Source of the DNA: Pagrus major
Lineage: Eukaryota > Chordata > Actinopteri > Spariformes > Sparidae
Assembly (NCBI RefSeq): GCF_040436345.1
Contig: NC_133221.1
Location: 16,799,165 to 16,863,164, forward strand
Length of the DNA stretch: 64,000 nucleotides
Direction of reading: 5' to 3'
Made by a program: the position numbers and the translations under genes. The notes under the pieces are model-generated. The model did not search any database, was not told the origin of the DNA, and saw only the letters and a list, made by a program, of their open reading frames with translations. Below are positions 53,101 to 64,000 of the stretch, one piece after another (the first letter of the stretch is position 1; each line of letters begins with the position of its first letter).

Positions 53101-56100
53101 ATACCCTACATAAAAACTTTGTGAGACAGAGCCTGAACAATACTGGATTTTTGGGGGCAATGTCGACACCGATATTAGGGAGTAATAAAATGATTCTTAT
53201 GTACACAGAATTTGTGCATATAAACACATTTTTGCAGTGATCCCTCAAACGTGGTCATCAAACACTCTTGCCGAAGTTGTACGTATTGGAGACAGGATGT
53301 TTTAAAATGGTACACTGAAACTGTACACTTCACTAGGAATTTAATATTTATGAACTACCCCAAGCATCTTTTTTTTGCATTATTTTCTGTAAAAAAGGAA
53401 AGTTTTCATATCAGAAAAACATATATGGCAATACTGATATATCTGCGATAATATCAGCTGACCAATATATTGCTGGGGCTCTATGAAATATCTTAATAAA
53501 CCTCCTTTTTATGACACGATCAAGATGATCAAGGTATCACCCTGAAGGTCTGTTGTAATATGCATTTGGCCTCCTACACAACATTACTATTTCATGGTGC
53601 ATTTCTGATTCTAAGCCATAACATGCCACCAACTGGACTGGATGCATATGCCAACATTGTCTCCCTATATTTTCACATGCATTATTACTGTGGATCCCAC
53701 CAGTCTATGACTTCACATTATGACTAACACTTAAGCTGTGAGCTGTGCTCACTGCACTCCCCTGCTTACACAGTTGAGATACCCGTTCACTTAATTGCGC
53801 TCAGGAACTCAGACTACATGATGCATAGAGAAAAGAAGGGCTCGAGACTCAGCCATGTGTGAGAGAGAGCACAGCATAGTCCGGCCCGATGTCCATCCAT
53901 GGTCAACCACCAGAGACGGACCGGGGCGAGAGTGGCAGCGAGGCACCCAGAGAGGCAACTGCAGGGGCCGGAGATGGAGAACCAACCCCCATTCCCTCTC
54001 TCCTCTCATCCCTCACTCCCAACACAGCTCATTTCAGAGCACGCATACAACAACTCTACAGTGTGGGGGAGGGGAGCAGCGTCCTGCGTGTTGCGTCCTG
54101 ATACTAAGCACACATTTACTGTTCAAAACTTGAGTTTAATAAGTCAAAATTCCCTCCTTGACTTGTCTTTCCTACCGTTTTACATCCTCAATGACAAGCA
54201 TTTCCCCTATTAACTATTATTGGATACAGTATCCTCTCTCAGTCCAGCTTAAATGAGAATTACATCGGCCTTAATGTGCTCTGCTAAAAGGCAAATTTCA
54301 TGCAGTGATTTTATCTGCTCTGTAAAAGCAGAAATATGAGAACTACCCCCACAGAACACCACCTGACACACAAACCCTAAACTCCATTCACTCCTCCCCC
54401 TCTGATTCTCTCCATCCAACCCCTCTCCCCCCACTCATGCCATTGCCCTTGTTTGTCTTTCCCTTTCCCCTGGGCTCGCCATTTCCTGTAGGGTTGGGCA
54501 GCCTCATGTGAGCCATATCTTCCAGACAGCTGTAAAATAGCAGGCCTCTCCCTCTCTCTCTCCCTTATTCAATCTCTCCAGCCCCTTTTCCCTCCTTTTC
54601 TCTCGTTCCTCTCCTCTGCTCTTCTGGTCCTCATCACCAAGCTCCAGAATTCAATTAAGTGAACCCAGATCATTCATCTCAGCCCTACTTGTTTTGATGT
54701 CTTCCATTGAAGGCCTAACAAACATATCAGATGGATTGGATGATGCTGTCGTTTGATGTCTGACGACACGCTGCCCACAACTGAGTTTTGAAAGACTCAC
54801 ACTCACACTGATGAGCAACACAGTGTGGTATTTATAGTTCAGAAGATGACTTTGAATCAGGAGAGCAGAGTCTCATTGTCATCAAACTGCTTGATGATAA
54901 TCTACAAGACTGAAGCAAAGTGGACCAATAACTCTTGCAGGCTAAAAGTTGTGGAAGGAGACATACAGAAAGAAGTAGCGTGAGGGAGAGAGACTAAACA
55001 TTCTGTACCTAGTTGTTGGAAAGTCTGTGCTTATGTGTGCCAAACTGAAAGGTCTTAGTTTGCTGCCCAAATGATTGTTGGTTTTTCCACAAGGCCACTA
55101 AATGATGGGCCTTGAAAACGTCTGAAAGAAAAATGTGGCTCTCTTCTTCGATGGAGAAATACCTGCTAAGGTAAGTGTGAGGAAGCTGTGCAAGTATGTA
55201 GTCCTGCAATCTTTGATTGTTGATTTCATTCAGACAGACAGCCATCGCCCATGTATCCATGCACACATCGCTCTTTTCTGTCTTAATCTACTCTGCAACT
55301 GCAATCTGTTTCATGGGCACAGTGGGCAGCCAGGGAGAGATTTACTGGATGTACATTTAGAGGTAACAGCAACTGTTTTTTTGGGTGACTTACGGCTGAC
55401 AGAGCTTGACCAGATCTTGGTCTGTGGTCCCTGGGTGGAGGCCACGGATGTACAGGTTGGTTTTGCTCAGCTGGTCTCCCCCAATGTTGCTGCTGCTGCC
55501 ATTGCTGATGGAATTGGTGGTGGAGTTGCTATTGTTGTTGTTGTTGGGGCTTGGAGGAGCCATCTGATGGTTGGAGGGGGACACATACGTCTGCTGCAGA
55601 AAAAAATAGAGGGCAGAGTCAGATTTGAGATGATGCAGTCATTCACAAAGCAGAAGCTTCTGAAGTTGCATGATATCAACTGTAATGTAGCAATACCAGC
55701 TACTTAACGGCCTACTAACTGACCTGCTCAAACGACAGGCTTTTAAAGACACAACAAGCCAGAAAATGAGCAACAGTGGCTGGTTAAATGGTGTTGAAGG
55801 TATCCAAATAGGGCCACAGAGTCAGAGCAAAGATATCAGTAGCAACTTCGCTGCCTTATCTGATTTGACAGGTCAGATGAGATGATAATTCAAAATAAAA
55901 ATAAAAAATGGATATGATGAAAAAATTACAAAATTATTTTTAATATACACAGTTCAATAAGTGAAACAAAGTAAAACATTAATATTATGAAATTTGTGTT
56001 TCCGAAGAGAAATATGAGAAAGAACAATGCGTGAGATTGCAAAATGTACCATGAAGCAGAATGTGCACATGTTCACATTAAAAGGTCATACATACAGAGA

Positions 56101-59100
56101 GGATCTGTGCATGTGTAGCTCATGTACTGCAGGCTCTGAATGTGCCCTAGTTAAGCAGTGATGGGGATCATAAAAAACATAACTCATTACAAGGTACCTG
56201 AAATATTAACTGTTAAAATAAATCAAACTCCTCTACAAGCAGCCAGTAGCAAAACAGTATACCCTGCTTGGGCAGTAGATAAGTAAATGGTGGTCCCACA
56301 AGTTGATGTTCATCATCAGTCTGTACAAAAAATGGAGGAAGGCCGCATGGCAACATTAGTATCAGTATGATCCAGTCTTTAAACTTTAAGTCTAAAGTCA
56401 CCCATGTAAGTCATTCATTAAGACAATGATACACCCTGTCTTCATGTCATGAGGGTCTCCAATGCAGATAGGCTGGGACATGACAGGCGATACACTAATC
56501 ATCATGGTGATCCATTATAGATTGTCTACTAAACACATCGATTGTTGGTTTGACTGTAAATGTTGAGACCTTAGCTTCGTTATTACATACTTAAGTGTGC
56601 CAGTTAAACTGACCAACTTTTTTAATAGTATAGAACTACTTTTGGCAGACAGGCAAACTGTAAAAATGTATAGTATACTCAGGAGCTACGCTTTGCCTAT
56701 GCTGTGATGGCAAGTGAGCCCATCTATATGTAAAATGTATTATGCAAAAACAAAGCGTATATTATTAAACCTGGCTGGAATTAAAGTGGCTGAGCTCCAC
56801 GCTGCTGCAAGACAGGCCTTTATGTTGTGGGTTGAAGCTGGAAGTGTTTATGCGAACAGTTTTCATTGGGCGTATTTGAAATAGTTCCAATCAAAACTGT
56901 TCAAGGGAGAGCTGTGGATTATCCACAGTAACGAGGATATTGTTCCTGGAAAGAACAAATGAAATATTTCAGTCTTTAGTTTGAGCAGCGAAAAACAAAT
57001 TCCACCCACTACTATTGTCTTGGGAGAAATCTCGAAACCTAAACCATCTGAATGGCTAGATACCAGTAAATGTTTTGTTAGATTGGGGTAAATGGACCTG
57101 TTGAGTGAAGACACTCTTAAACTACAACATATCTCCGCCACAATCAAAGCATGACAACATCAGTACGCAGAGACTTCACTCAACTCAATGCATGCATGCA
57201 CATTATTGTTGTGCCATGATATGTTCATCAGCTTAAATTAGGCACTGATAATAAGGAATTAAGTGCATACATATGACTTTAAAAAAAAAATCTGGACCAT
57301 GATCCGGGATAAACTAAATCAATTGGAATTGAAGTGTCAGCTGGTGTTGCCTTGCTGGTGGAGGAGGAACTGTTTGATTAGTTAGGGTCAGCAGGCCCGG
57401 CCCCGGGGAACAATGGGATGGCTTGTTGGACACCACAAGGTCAGCACTGGAGCACCAGCTTATTAACAGAGAGGGAGTTGTCAAAAGACTGCTGGAATCA
57501 AGCTAATTGTGGCTTCTCCATTTCTCCCTGCTGTGTGAATCTAACCAGCTATAGTACAAGAATAATTCAGATTCCAGGCACACAAAACTATGAGGGAACA
57601 CATATGAGAAAATTAAAACAAAGATTTGGACGTTTAAAACTAAACTATAAATCTTTGTTTCATACTCACAGTCACAATGCTTGGAGTCTAATGTCTACAA
57701 AATGTTAGAAAAAAATAATTCTGAGATCAATATGGCTGATGTAACAGGTGAAAGATCTCAAAATTTGGGAGAAGGAAAAAGCTAAAAAATGCCTGGGTGG
57801 GAAGAAAAATCAACTGATCATGTGAGCTCTGACAAATCACAACCAATCAACTGACACAACTGCTATCACTAAGAACATTCTTATTGGTCACACGTCACAC
57901 CAGTCGATGCAGAAGTTCAACAATGGCCAAAACGGTCAACCGAATCAGTAAAAGAGAAAAAAACGGGATAAAGTTGCGTTAGATTAGATGTATATCTTCT
58001 TTTGAAGCCCTCTTTATGTGTAATTTAACGATTTGTCATACAATATAAGCTCACGATAAGAAAGATGAAGCTAACATAACATTAACTTAAAGCCAATCTC
58101 AGACATTAAATCTATAAAATAGACTTCAAGACTTCATCTTGTAGTTGGAGGAAGCTAACTAGAGTGATATGTTGTACTACAAACTGAGTAACGTTAGGAA
58201 AAGACTTTAAAATCATACTTGTGGTTTGTGAAACCTTTATACTGTATTTATACAAGTCATTTCACTGTGATCCCTCTTCATAGACCAGATTCATATCAGA
58301 AAGATCTATAGTCAACTGATGTAGCCTACTTTAAGATAACTATCTTCAGGCAGGATAAATAGGACAATTGACATACAATTAAAGATGCATGCCTGTGCCT
58401 CATACATTAATGTATGATGATTTATGTGTGAAACATGATTCCCTTATAAAAAGCCATCTTTGCCTGACTGCTAAACCTTGAATACGGGAAAAATGGTTGC
58501 CCTGATATATCTTACATATAACCTATCCTTATCCTTAAAGACACAACCGACATGAGTAGCAACACCAGTGATTCTTTTGGAAGCTTTATGGTATCCACCC
58601 TTTCCAGCTGCCTTGTGTTTTGCAAACAGTTTCCTAAGAAATCAGCCTTCATAAACTTACTCCAGGTCTTTTTAGTCAACTGAGAAAGTGAAGTGACTCA
58701 CAGTGCCCATTCATCTTGGCCCTCTTCTCTAATCTCCCTCTCTTCTTCAGCATCAATAGTACGCCGTTTGTTTTTCCACAATCACAGCCTCTTCCTGTAC
58801 TCTCCCTTTGCCTTCACTGTAGGCGGCCCACACAGACTATCAGGAGGGATGCACCTGCACAGGCCTGGGGAGATACGATCTGACGGGAGACCGAGTCCAG
58901 GCCTGAGCCTAGCTAGTGAGGCCTGTCTAATTGGGATCTGAGCTTGTTAGCGGAAAGTGCTAATCCCTCTCATGTGCTCGCAAGTCAGAAGGTAGTGTCT
59001 CATTAAGACCGCTCTGCTAGGCTCCTTCTGAGAAAAGGATGGCAGTGAATCAGATCCACACCTACTCCCCATCTGCCCCAGTGCCCAGCACCAGCTCCAG

Positions 59101-62100
59101 GTGTTTTGCCACCCATGTAAGGTAATGCCTGATGTGCTGGTGCAAACACAAGAAAATGTGCATAAAGAACACAAATGCAGTTAAAAAGGGCAGAAAGTAT
59201 GACATGTCTTAAATGTGCAGGATTGTGAATCACAGTTCATGAATCATTTGAATCAGTATGTAAGGTTGCATATCCTCTTAGTCTGTGCCCAAAACTTGAC
59301 CTCCTGGCATGTTACCGATTTCCTTCCGACTTGTTACTCTTCAGTCCACAACCGCCCCCATATGTTTTAACACCGTCCCTTACATGAATCTCAGTGTCAT
59401 CTTCTTAGCATTCTTTACATTCCTCTGCAATACACGCATGTTTGTGCTTCTCTCCTTGAAGTGGACAGGGGTCATGAGGGACATGTTTTTGGTTTGAGAT
59501 TAGAGTTCAAGCTGTCATCGTTAAATTGAATTGCATTCCTGGAGGCATTCTGTGGGAACGGGCCTTCTCTACAAGACAAGATCAACCCTCATAAAAACAG
59601 GAAGTTCTCCTTTGCACATACAACATCTATACATTTAAAACTGACGTACAAAAAGTGGATATAAAAGCAAAAGGCATCTATTTTTACATTGTACAATAAC
59701 AGAATAATCCTGCCCATGAACAATTGATGCTCATTGCTTTCATCCACTCTACTTTCTGCACAGAGAAGTTGTCAAGTGTAGTATATAGTCTGCACGTCAC
59801 CATTATGATCACAGAGTATGCAGTAATTGATGCGGAAAGATAAACCAGCCACTTGCCTTATTATTAAATATTATATAACTACAGTAAGTGGCTGACAGCA
59901 TGGTGCAGAGAAAGGGAGTGTGCTCCTGGCAGCAGCTGAAGACTGATGAGGTGATTACAGTTAGAGGGAGCAGAGGTGAAGCCTACAGGGAGCGCAGGTG
60001 ACTCAAGGACTTTTTCTTCCGAGAGAGAACACTGAGTGCCAAGTGAGGCAGGATGTATGCCTGTAACTCCACAGTAATAGCAAAGATATGAGCCTGATTG
60101 TGTGACGCTTGAGTGCCACATCTGTCTGGCAACAAAGGCTTTTGGTGCAACCGATGCTGAAGATGTTGGAACAATCTTCCAAAGTCTTCTTTAGGTCTCC
60201 CCGTTTAGTTGTTTTATTGAATTATCTCTCAAAATAAGCAAATGGTTAACTGCAAAATCCTTGAAACTATTCATGTTAAAAAAAAGGGTCGAACATATTA
60301 ATTATTTGAATTACTATCTTACCATACAGCTGCATTTAAATAATCAAGTCCAAATCATAATCTCTATCTTGCCAAAATAGTTATTATTTATGCTCTGCAA
60401 CAAGTACATGTTTAAGAATAAATGACATATTATAAGTATCTTGAATGAGAGAGAATGAGAGAGTCCTACCTGCTTGGGTAAAGAAACTTTGAAAGGCACC
60501 GTTGAAAAAATCATAGTGTTACAGACACAATCTCTTTATATTAGATCTCTGCAGCTGCAGGCACAAAAAGAAAGCAAGGAAAACAGTGGAAGGTGGGAAG
60601 AGCCCAATAAAGAAAGCTGATGAAAATCCTTGGCGTCCCGTGGCTAAAGGGTGAGATTCTCTTTTCTCTCCTTCTTCTGACTCAATCCAGTTTCATTAAA
60701 AAAAAAAAAAACACCAGAAAAATTTGAACAGATAGTTAGGAAAGTCTGTTTTCAACAGGTACCAAGCACCCTGAACAGAGCAGAAAAGTCAATTCCTTAA
60801 GTGAAGGGATTCATCAGCTAAGAGGAATGTTCAGGCTCTCCTCTCCATGTGAACTGAACCACTGACAGACAAGAAATCAAGGTATGTGAAACACACAGGG
60901 GAGAAAGAAAAAAGAAAGGGGGGGAGTTAATCGAAAGCAGAGGAAAGGGGGGGAAATCTCTTAATCCTTTCTTTTCTCCGCCCTTTTTCCCGTAGTAAAA
61001 GACACAGACCAGGGGTTACCACTTGACGCTGGATTTACAAGTCTTCCCTCTGTGTGACTTTGGCGCACTAACAATGCCAAATGTGCATAAAAGAAAAAAA
61101 AAACTGTGTGCATGTCTTCTTTCAAGAAAAAGGGTTTGAGTTTGCAGAGACTCCTCTTGAAATGAACACATTGTCTGAATCCAGGATTCCAGGAATTCCA
61201 GGTCATTAATCTGAGCAATCTGAATTCCTGCCAGCCGCGAGGCAGGGAAGGGAATAACACAGGGAAGGAGGGAGGTATTTGATTTCAGCTTTGTTCGGGC
61301 GTTATTCAAGAAAATGATGAGAGTCAGGCGTCAACAGACTTCATATGCCATTCCAGTCACACTTTAGCTGCAACATTTTTACATGAAAATGCAATCAGCA
61401 CTCAATATGCTCCAGATTGAAACAGTTTATTTCAATCCCATGATTCCTACATGACCCAGAATGTAAAACATAAAAAATCTATATGGTCTTTACAGAAAAA
61501 AGTGGCTGGAAATAGATAACACTGTCAGCCAATGAATTATTCATATGAGCAGACAAGCTAATCAATATTAGAATCCCAGCTCTGCTGTCAACGACCTATA
61601 ACTGATTTCCTCATACAGCCACATGTATTACATTTACATTGGACTTATTACATGAGCTCTGTAACTTTCCTCTTATCCATAGTGCCATGCAAACCCTCTC
61701 AGTCATCATTAGCAGGACAGAAGGGGTGGGGCATATCGGTACGCGTAAAAGAGGAGAGAAAAAAAAAACTTTACTAACTTGTGGTTAATTCAATGAAAAC
61801 ATTACCTAAGCGAAGAAGCGGCTGATTCAACCCACACGAATTCATATAAAAGTCGAGCGTAATTAGCCTTTATAGCCTTGCGAGCATCTACAGCACGTTT
61901 GAAAGCTGTGCTGTGTGTTGCAGGCTGGGTATAGGAAGAGAACAGCGACCGTGTCGGAGGAGGGGGGGGGGGAGAGAAAAAAACCAAAAGCAAACAGTAG
62001 TAGTAATCTACAGGGAACAATGTAACGGGCCCCGGTGTTAGTTTGTAACAGTGTTACAGCAACAACACGGGGGGGAAATAAGCCCACAGCAAATGTTGCA

Positions 62101-62341
62101 AGAGCAAGTGCGAGAGTTTAAAAACGTCGCCCGGGATCCACTTTTCAAGGACACTGCAGCTTAAACAGCCCGAGCAGCTTTTAACTGGAGAGGCAGAGCT
62201 CGAACAAACACCGCATCGAGATATAAAGAAAGAGGGGACATAAAGTGGGGCCGTGGTGTCCGTACTCACCCTCTTGCTGTTTTTGCCGGTGTATCCGTTG
62301 TATGGGTTGATTCCTGTCCTTGGCGGCGCAGAGAGCAGCAT
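43976..62341 (-). CDS. rbms2: RBMS2, single-stranded nucleic-acid-binding two-RRM protein, 13 coding exons, 410 aa
   Basis: RNA-binding protein of the MSSP/RBMS family, which binds A/U-rich RNA, often in 3-prime UTRs. Coding exons in transcript order: 62341-62270, 55593-55394, 51393-51335, 50341-50250, 47736-47579, 46575-46496, 46408-46299, 46187-46141, 46033-45940, 45728-45678, 45557-45447, 44217-44137, 44053-43976. All junctions are GT-AG and in frame. It starts [17 protein letters not shown], the RBMS2-type start. An Asn/Ser-rich linker (about 41-60) precedes RRM1 with RNP2 NLYIRGL (70-76) and RNP1 KGYGFVDF (110-117). RRM2 has RNP2 NLYISNL (149-155) and RNP1 RGVGFARM (188-195). The C-terminal part is Pro/Ser/Thr/Gln-rich with the family blocks [24 protein letters not shown] and TPGMDHTMS. 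Length is close to the human protein (about 407). It is separated from RBMS1 and RBMS3 by the N-terminus. Confidence 0.93.
46620..47335. mobile_element. Nested inverted-repeat elements in an rbms2 intron
   Basis: The outer element begins GAGCTACAACTAATGATTAT (46624) and ends with TAATTGTTGCAACTTTA (about 47320-47336), with imperfect inverted ends and the internal ATTATCGATTAATC motif of a common teleost repeat. Inside it, at about 46,989-47,124, lies a second element with ends AAAGGTGCTATTTT and ACAAATAGCCCCTTTAA. The second element has its own internal fold-back, GCTTTGGGATG and CATCCCAAAGC (47,024-47,064). There is no coding capacity. Confidence 0.7.
49797..49856 (+). pseudogene. Fossil fragment of a non-LTR retrotransposon ORF
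   Basis: A short plus-strand frame translates to [19 protein letters not shown]. It resembles the very C-terminal tail found after the reverse transcriptase in teleost LINEs, where a conserved [11 protein letters not shown]-like phrase occurs. Only about 20 codons are recognisable and the flanks are not coding, so this is a 3-prime-end remnant in an rbms2 intron. The LINE clade is uncertain. Confidence 0.5.
50109..50141. repeat. 33-base poly-C run in rbms2 intron
   Basis: An uninterrupted run of 33 C on the plus strand is seen, so the rbms2 transcript (minus strand) would carry 33 consecutive G. It begins 108 nucleotides downstream of the exon 4 splice donor (exon 50341-50250). Such a run can form G-quadruplexes in RNA and i-motif or quadruplex structures in DNA. 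Confidence 0.95.
52706..53090. mobile_element. Repeat-derived block with GTACCGGTACCGATAC end
   Basis: The left part reads GTACCGGTACCGATACTGATACC and related GGTATCAAA-type words. The right part ends AAGTTTTATACCCGGCCCTAC. Both ends are typical of a widely dispersed non-coding teleost repeat. Exact ends could not be fixed, so coordinates are approximate. Confidence 0.5.
53127..53484. mobile_element. Repeat-derived block with AGAGCC ... GGGCTCT ends
   Basis: The left end is GAGACAGAGCCTGAACAATACTGG and the right end reads CAGCTGACCAATATATTGCTGGGGCTCT, an imperfect inverted pair (AGAGCC and GGCTCT). Internal words GTCGACACCGATATTAGG and GATAATATCAGCTG fit a known type of teleost inverted-repeat element. 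No coding content is present. Confidence 0.5.
55594..62269 (-). other. rbms2: rbms2 intron 1 (6.7 kb)
   Basis: The intron separates the 24-codon first exon from the RRM1 exons. No alternative coding first exon was recognised. The acceptor at its end is a tandem CAGCAG, so exon 2 may begin at 55593 or at 55590. The sequence is AT-rich with a few microsatellites and poly-A runs (for example about 60,697-60,710). Confidence 0.6.
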
Positions 62342-62400
62342 TTTTCCGCGGCGCTGTGTCCGGAGGAGCGGAGAGAGAGCGGAGAGCCGAGGCAGTCAGC

Positions 62401-62408
62401 TGACGTCA
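62401..62408. promoter_or_regulatory. Palindromic CRE in the rbms2 promoter
   Basis: TGACGTCA lies 60 bases upstream of the rbms2 ATG (gene on the minus strand), inside a CpG-rich block at about 62,130-62,470. It is the full CREB/ATF site. A TCACGTGA E-box palindrome lies further upstream at 62566-62573. Function is inferred from sequence and position. Confidence 0.5.
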
Positions 62409-62579
62409 GCCAGGGAAATTGAGCCAGGAGCAGCGGTGGTGATTGGAGTCGCTCTTCCCAGCACTGTGATGTGCTGCACGCTCCACACTGGCTATATGCT
62501 CATATAAGTGTGATATGTGACTTTATCTCATCGGTTTTATCCACCGCAATCCTCCTCTTCAGCCATCACGTGATCAAGT

Positions 62580-63218
62580 TTTACACAAGGGGATGAATAA
62601 GATATTTTATTTTGTTGCAAGAAATATAAATTCCACTCTTTCAGTGCTAAGTCCTCTTGGTAACCCTGTGGGGGTTTAGGATTTGGTGGAGAAATGCAGA
62701 AAAGGCAGATTCCATCATGTTTACCAGAGTCAGGCGTGAAAATTTAATTTTTCACACCTGACTTTAATTTTCATTTTGAGATTGGCCCTTGGATGCCACC
62801 CTCTGAAGCAGTCAATCTTTTTAGCAGCTGGATTTAGTGTCAGGCTGAATGAGATTAAGGTCAAGGGGTAATAATGCATCAGATTTTCTATACTGTTTTA
62901 TAAGTAGAAGGTAGACGTTGCTCACTGTGACCTGGAATAACTTTAACTTCTACACACATAGGTTTTAAATTATAAAAATTATGTTTTGTCCCGATATGGC
63001 ATGTTCGTCCCAATTTCTTAGTGCAGAGGTAGAAATATGTCCCCAAGCTAACTGTAGTTAAAGGCAAGTTCTGTCTTAAGTAATGAATTAATAGATAGCT
63101 ACAATATCAGAACAGCTGTGTCGATAGTACATTCAATATGACTATACTTGCATTAGGTAGGTTCGTTGTCATGTCTCCAGTATAATATGATGCCATTGTT
63201 GTTAATTGTGGGCCAAGT
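62580..63218. other. Region upstream of rbms2, nothing recognised
   Basis: AT-rich sequence has no credible coding frame, RNA gene or repeat that could be named. It may contain distal promoter sequence of rbms2. Confidence 0.5.
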
Positions 63219-63571
63219 TAAAGGTCCAGTGTGTAGGATTTAGGGGCAGAAACGGAATAAGACAGTCATAGTTATGTTTTTATTGGTGTATAATCGCCTG
63301 AAATGAAGTGTTGTGTTTTGTTGCTTTAGAATGAGCCTTTTACATCTACAGAGGGAACGGGTCATCTTCCATGGGGTCCGCCATGTTGCACCATCATGTT
63401 TCAACAGTAGCCCAGAACAGCCAAACCAAGCGCGGACTCTAGAGAGGGCCTTTTGTGTATTTGCGTTTTTAGCAGTCACCATAAGGGATGGCGACATGAG
63501 GGGTGTTCGGTTGGTTGCATTCTGCAACCGCGCTACTGGATGCTACTAAATCCCTCACACTGGACCTTTAA
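63219..63571. mobile_element. Inverted-repeat element, better preserved copy of the 25,398 family
   Basis: The left end TTAAAGGTCCAGTGTGTAGG and the right end CACACTGGACCTTTAA are inverted complements. The 353-base interior shares several blocks with 25,398-25,764, including TCCGCCATGTTGCAC and GTGTATAATCGCCTGAAA-like sequence. TTAA stands at both edges. The open frames across it on both strands are not genes. Confidence 0.85.
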
Positions 63572-64000
63572 TACTTATGGCATCAACATTGTGTTTTAAA
63601 GTTAGAGCTAAGCAACAAAAAAAGTACATCTGATCACCTGGTTGCAACCAGCACTGGCATTCTCTTCCATTTGGACCATTTGGTCAAATGAAGCAGATGT
63701 AGCTCCCGAGGGTAGAAAAGCTTTGAAACAGCATTTAGACCATCATGGCACACTGAACAAATGACATTTTCCATTGTTAGCAACTCTTTACGGCTGGCTA
63801 ACCACTGAGTAACAGGGACGCTCTATGAGATAGAAAACAGCCTTTTAAAAAAGAATGAAAATAAAGAAAATATTATTGAAAAATAGAACACAGCAACAAC
63901 AAAATGCCAGGAGGTTTAAATTTCTACACATACACTGCCATTGGTTCCCAAATCATGTGGCATGGCACACTGGTGGGCTGTGAGGCAACTGCCGGTGCAC
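63572..64000. other. Window end, no gene; possible start of another repeat
   Basis: No coding sequence is seen. From about 63,941 the words TTGGTTCCCAAATC and ACTGGTGGGCTGTGAGG resemble one end of a dispersed teleost repeat that would be cut by the window edge. This last point is weak. Confidence 0.35.

Larger units (their letters stand above)
51394..55393 (-). other. rbms2: rbms2 intron 2 (4 kb)
   Basis: There is no conserved extra exon recognisable on either strand. The intron contains repeat-derived blocks at about 52,706-53,090 and 53,127-53,484, and a pyrimidine-rich block at about 54,540-54,620. Open frames around 53.8-54.2 kb overlap in several phases and have no conserved character. 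Confidence 0.6.

Noticed and set aside
53855-54213. Overlapping plus-strand frames of 70-104 codons in rbms2 intron 2
   Set aside because: Several phases are open at once because the sequence is locally stop-poor; no conserved motif or splice context is present.
55135-55707. 190-codon plus-strand frame near 55.4 kb
   Set aside because: It is the antisense of rbms2 exon 2 and flanking intron; the minus strand carries the conserved RRM1 sequence.

Overview
The window is a piece of a ray-finned (teleost) fish genome. The evidence is vertebrate multi-exon genes with GT-AG introns, a gene set whose closest relatives are vertebrate, abundant microsatellites, and many short terminal-inverted-repeat elements of the kinds common in percomorph fishes. 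The species cannot be named from the sequence. There are no rRNA or tRNA genes, CRISPR arrays or bacterial operons.

Five protein-coding genes can be rebuilt exon by exon, and all their splice junctions keep the reading frame. On the + strand, in order: a Rev-erb nuclear receptor, nr1d4-like (ATG 7266 to stop 18157, 8 coding exons, 573 aa); mfsd5, a putative molybdate transporter (21413-22861, one coding exon, 482 aa, with a noncoding exon upstream); faim2/lifeguard-2, an anti-apoptotic membrane protein (24318-29456, 12 coding exons, 275 aa); and senp1, a SUMO protease (32394-39237, 18 coding exons, 722 aa). On the - strand, rbms2, a two-RRM RNA-binding protein (62341 down to 43976, 13 coding exons, 410 aa), meets senp1 tail to tail near 40.25-40.46 kb.

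Region by region: 1-7 kb is intergenic and repeat-rich, with microsatellites, a tandemly duplicated segment and a cluster of small inverted-repeat elements. 7-19.6 kb is nr1d4, whose long first intron has two CpG-rich blocks, several CACGTG E-boxes and a perfect RORE-type site. 19.6-20.8 kb holds two copies of a dispersed repeat. 20.8-23.6 kb is mfsd5. 24.2-30.8 kb is faim2. 31.9-40.25 kb is senp1. 40.46-62.4 kb is rbms2, whose introns carry nested transposon remnants and a 33-base poly-C run. 62.4-64 kb is the rbms2 promoter and upstream repeat sequence.

The genes do not form one pathway. Their common thread is ancestry: human MFSD5, FAIM2, SENP1 and RBMS2 all lie on 12q13, spread over several megabases, whereas here they sit within about 45 kb. 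The Rev-erb gene next to them fits the third Rev-erb copy expected in the RARG-bearing (12q13) paralogous region, a copy absent from mammals. No clearly novel system was found. The most interesting points are the circadian-type sites around nr1d4, the SENP2-like N-terminus of senp1, a splice-spanning upstream ORF in mfsd5, a long G-run next to an rbms2 splice donor, and nested miniature transposons.
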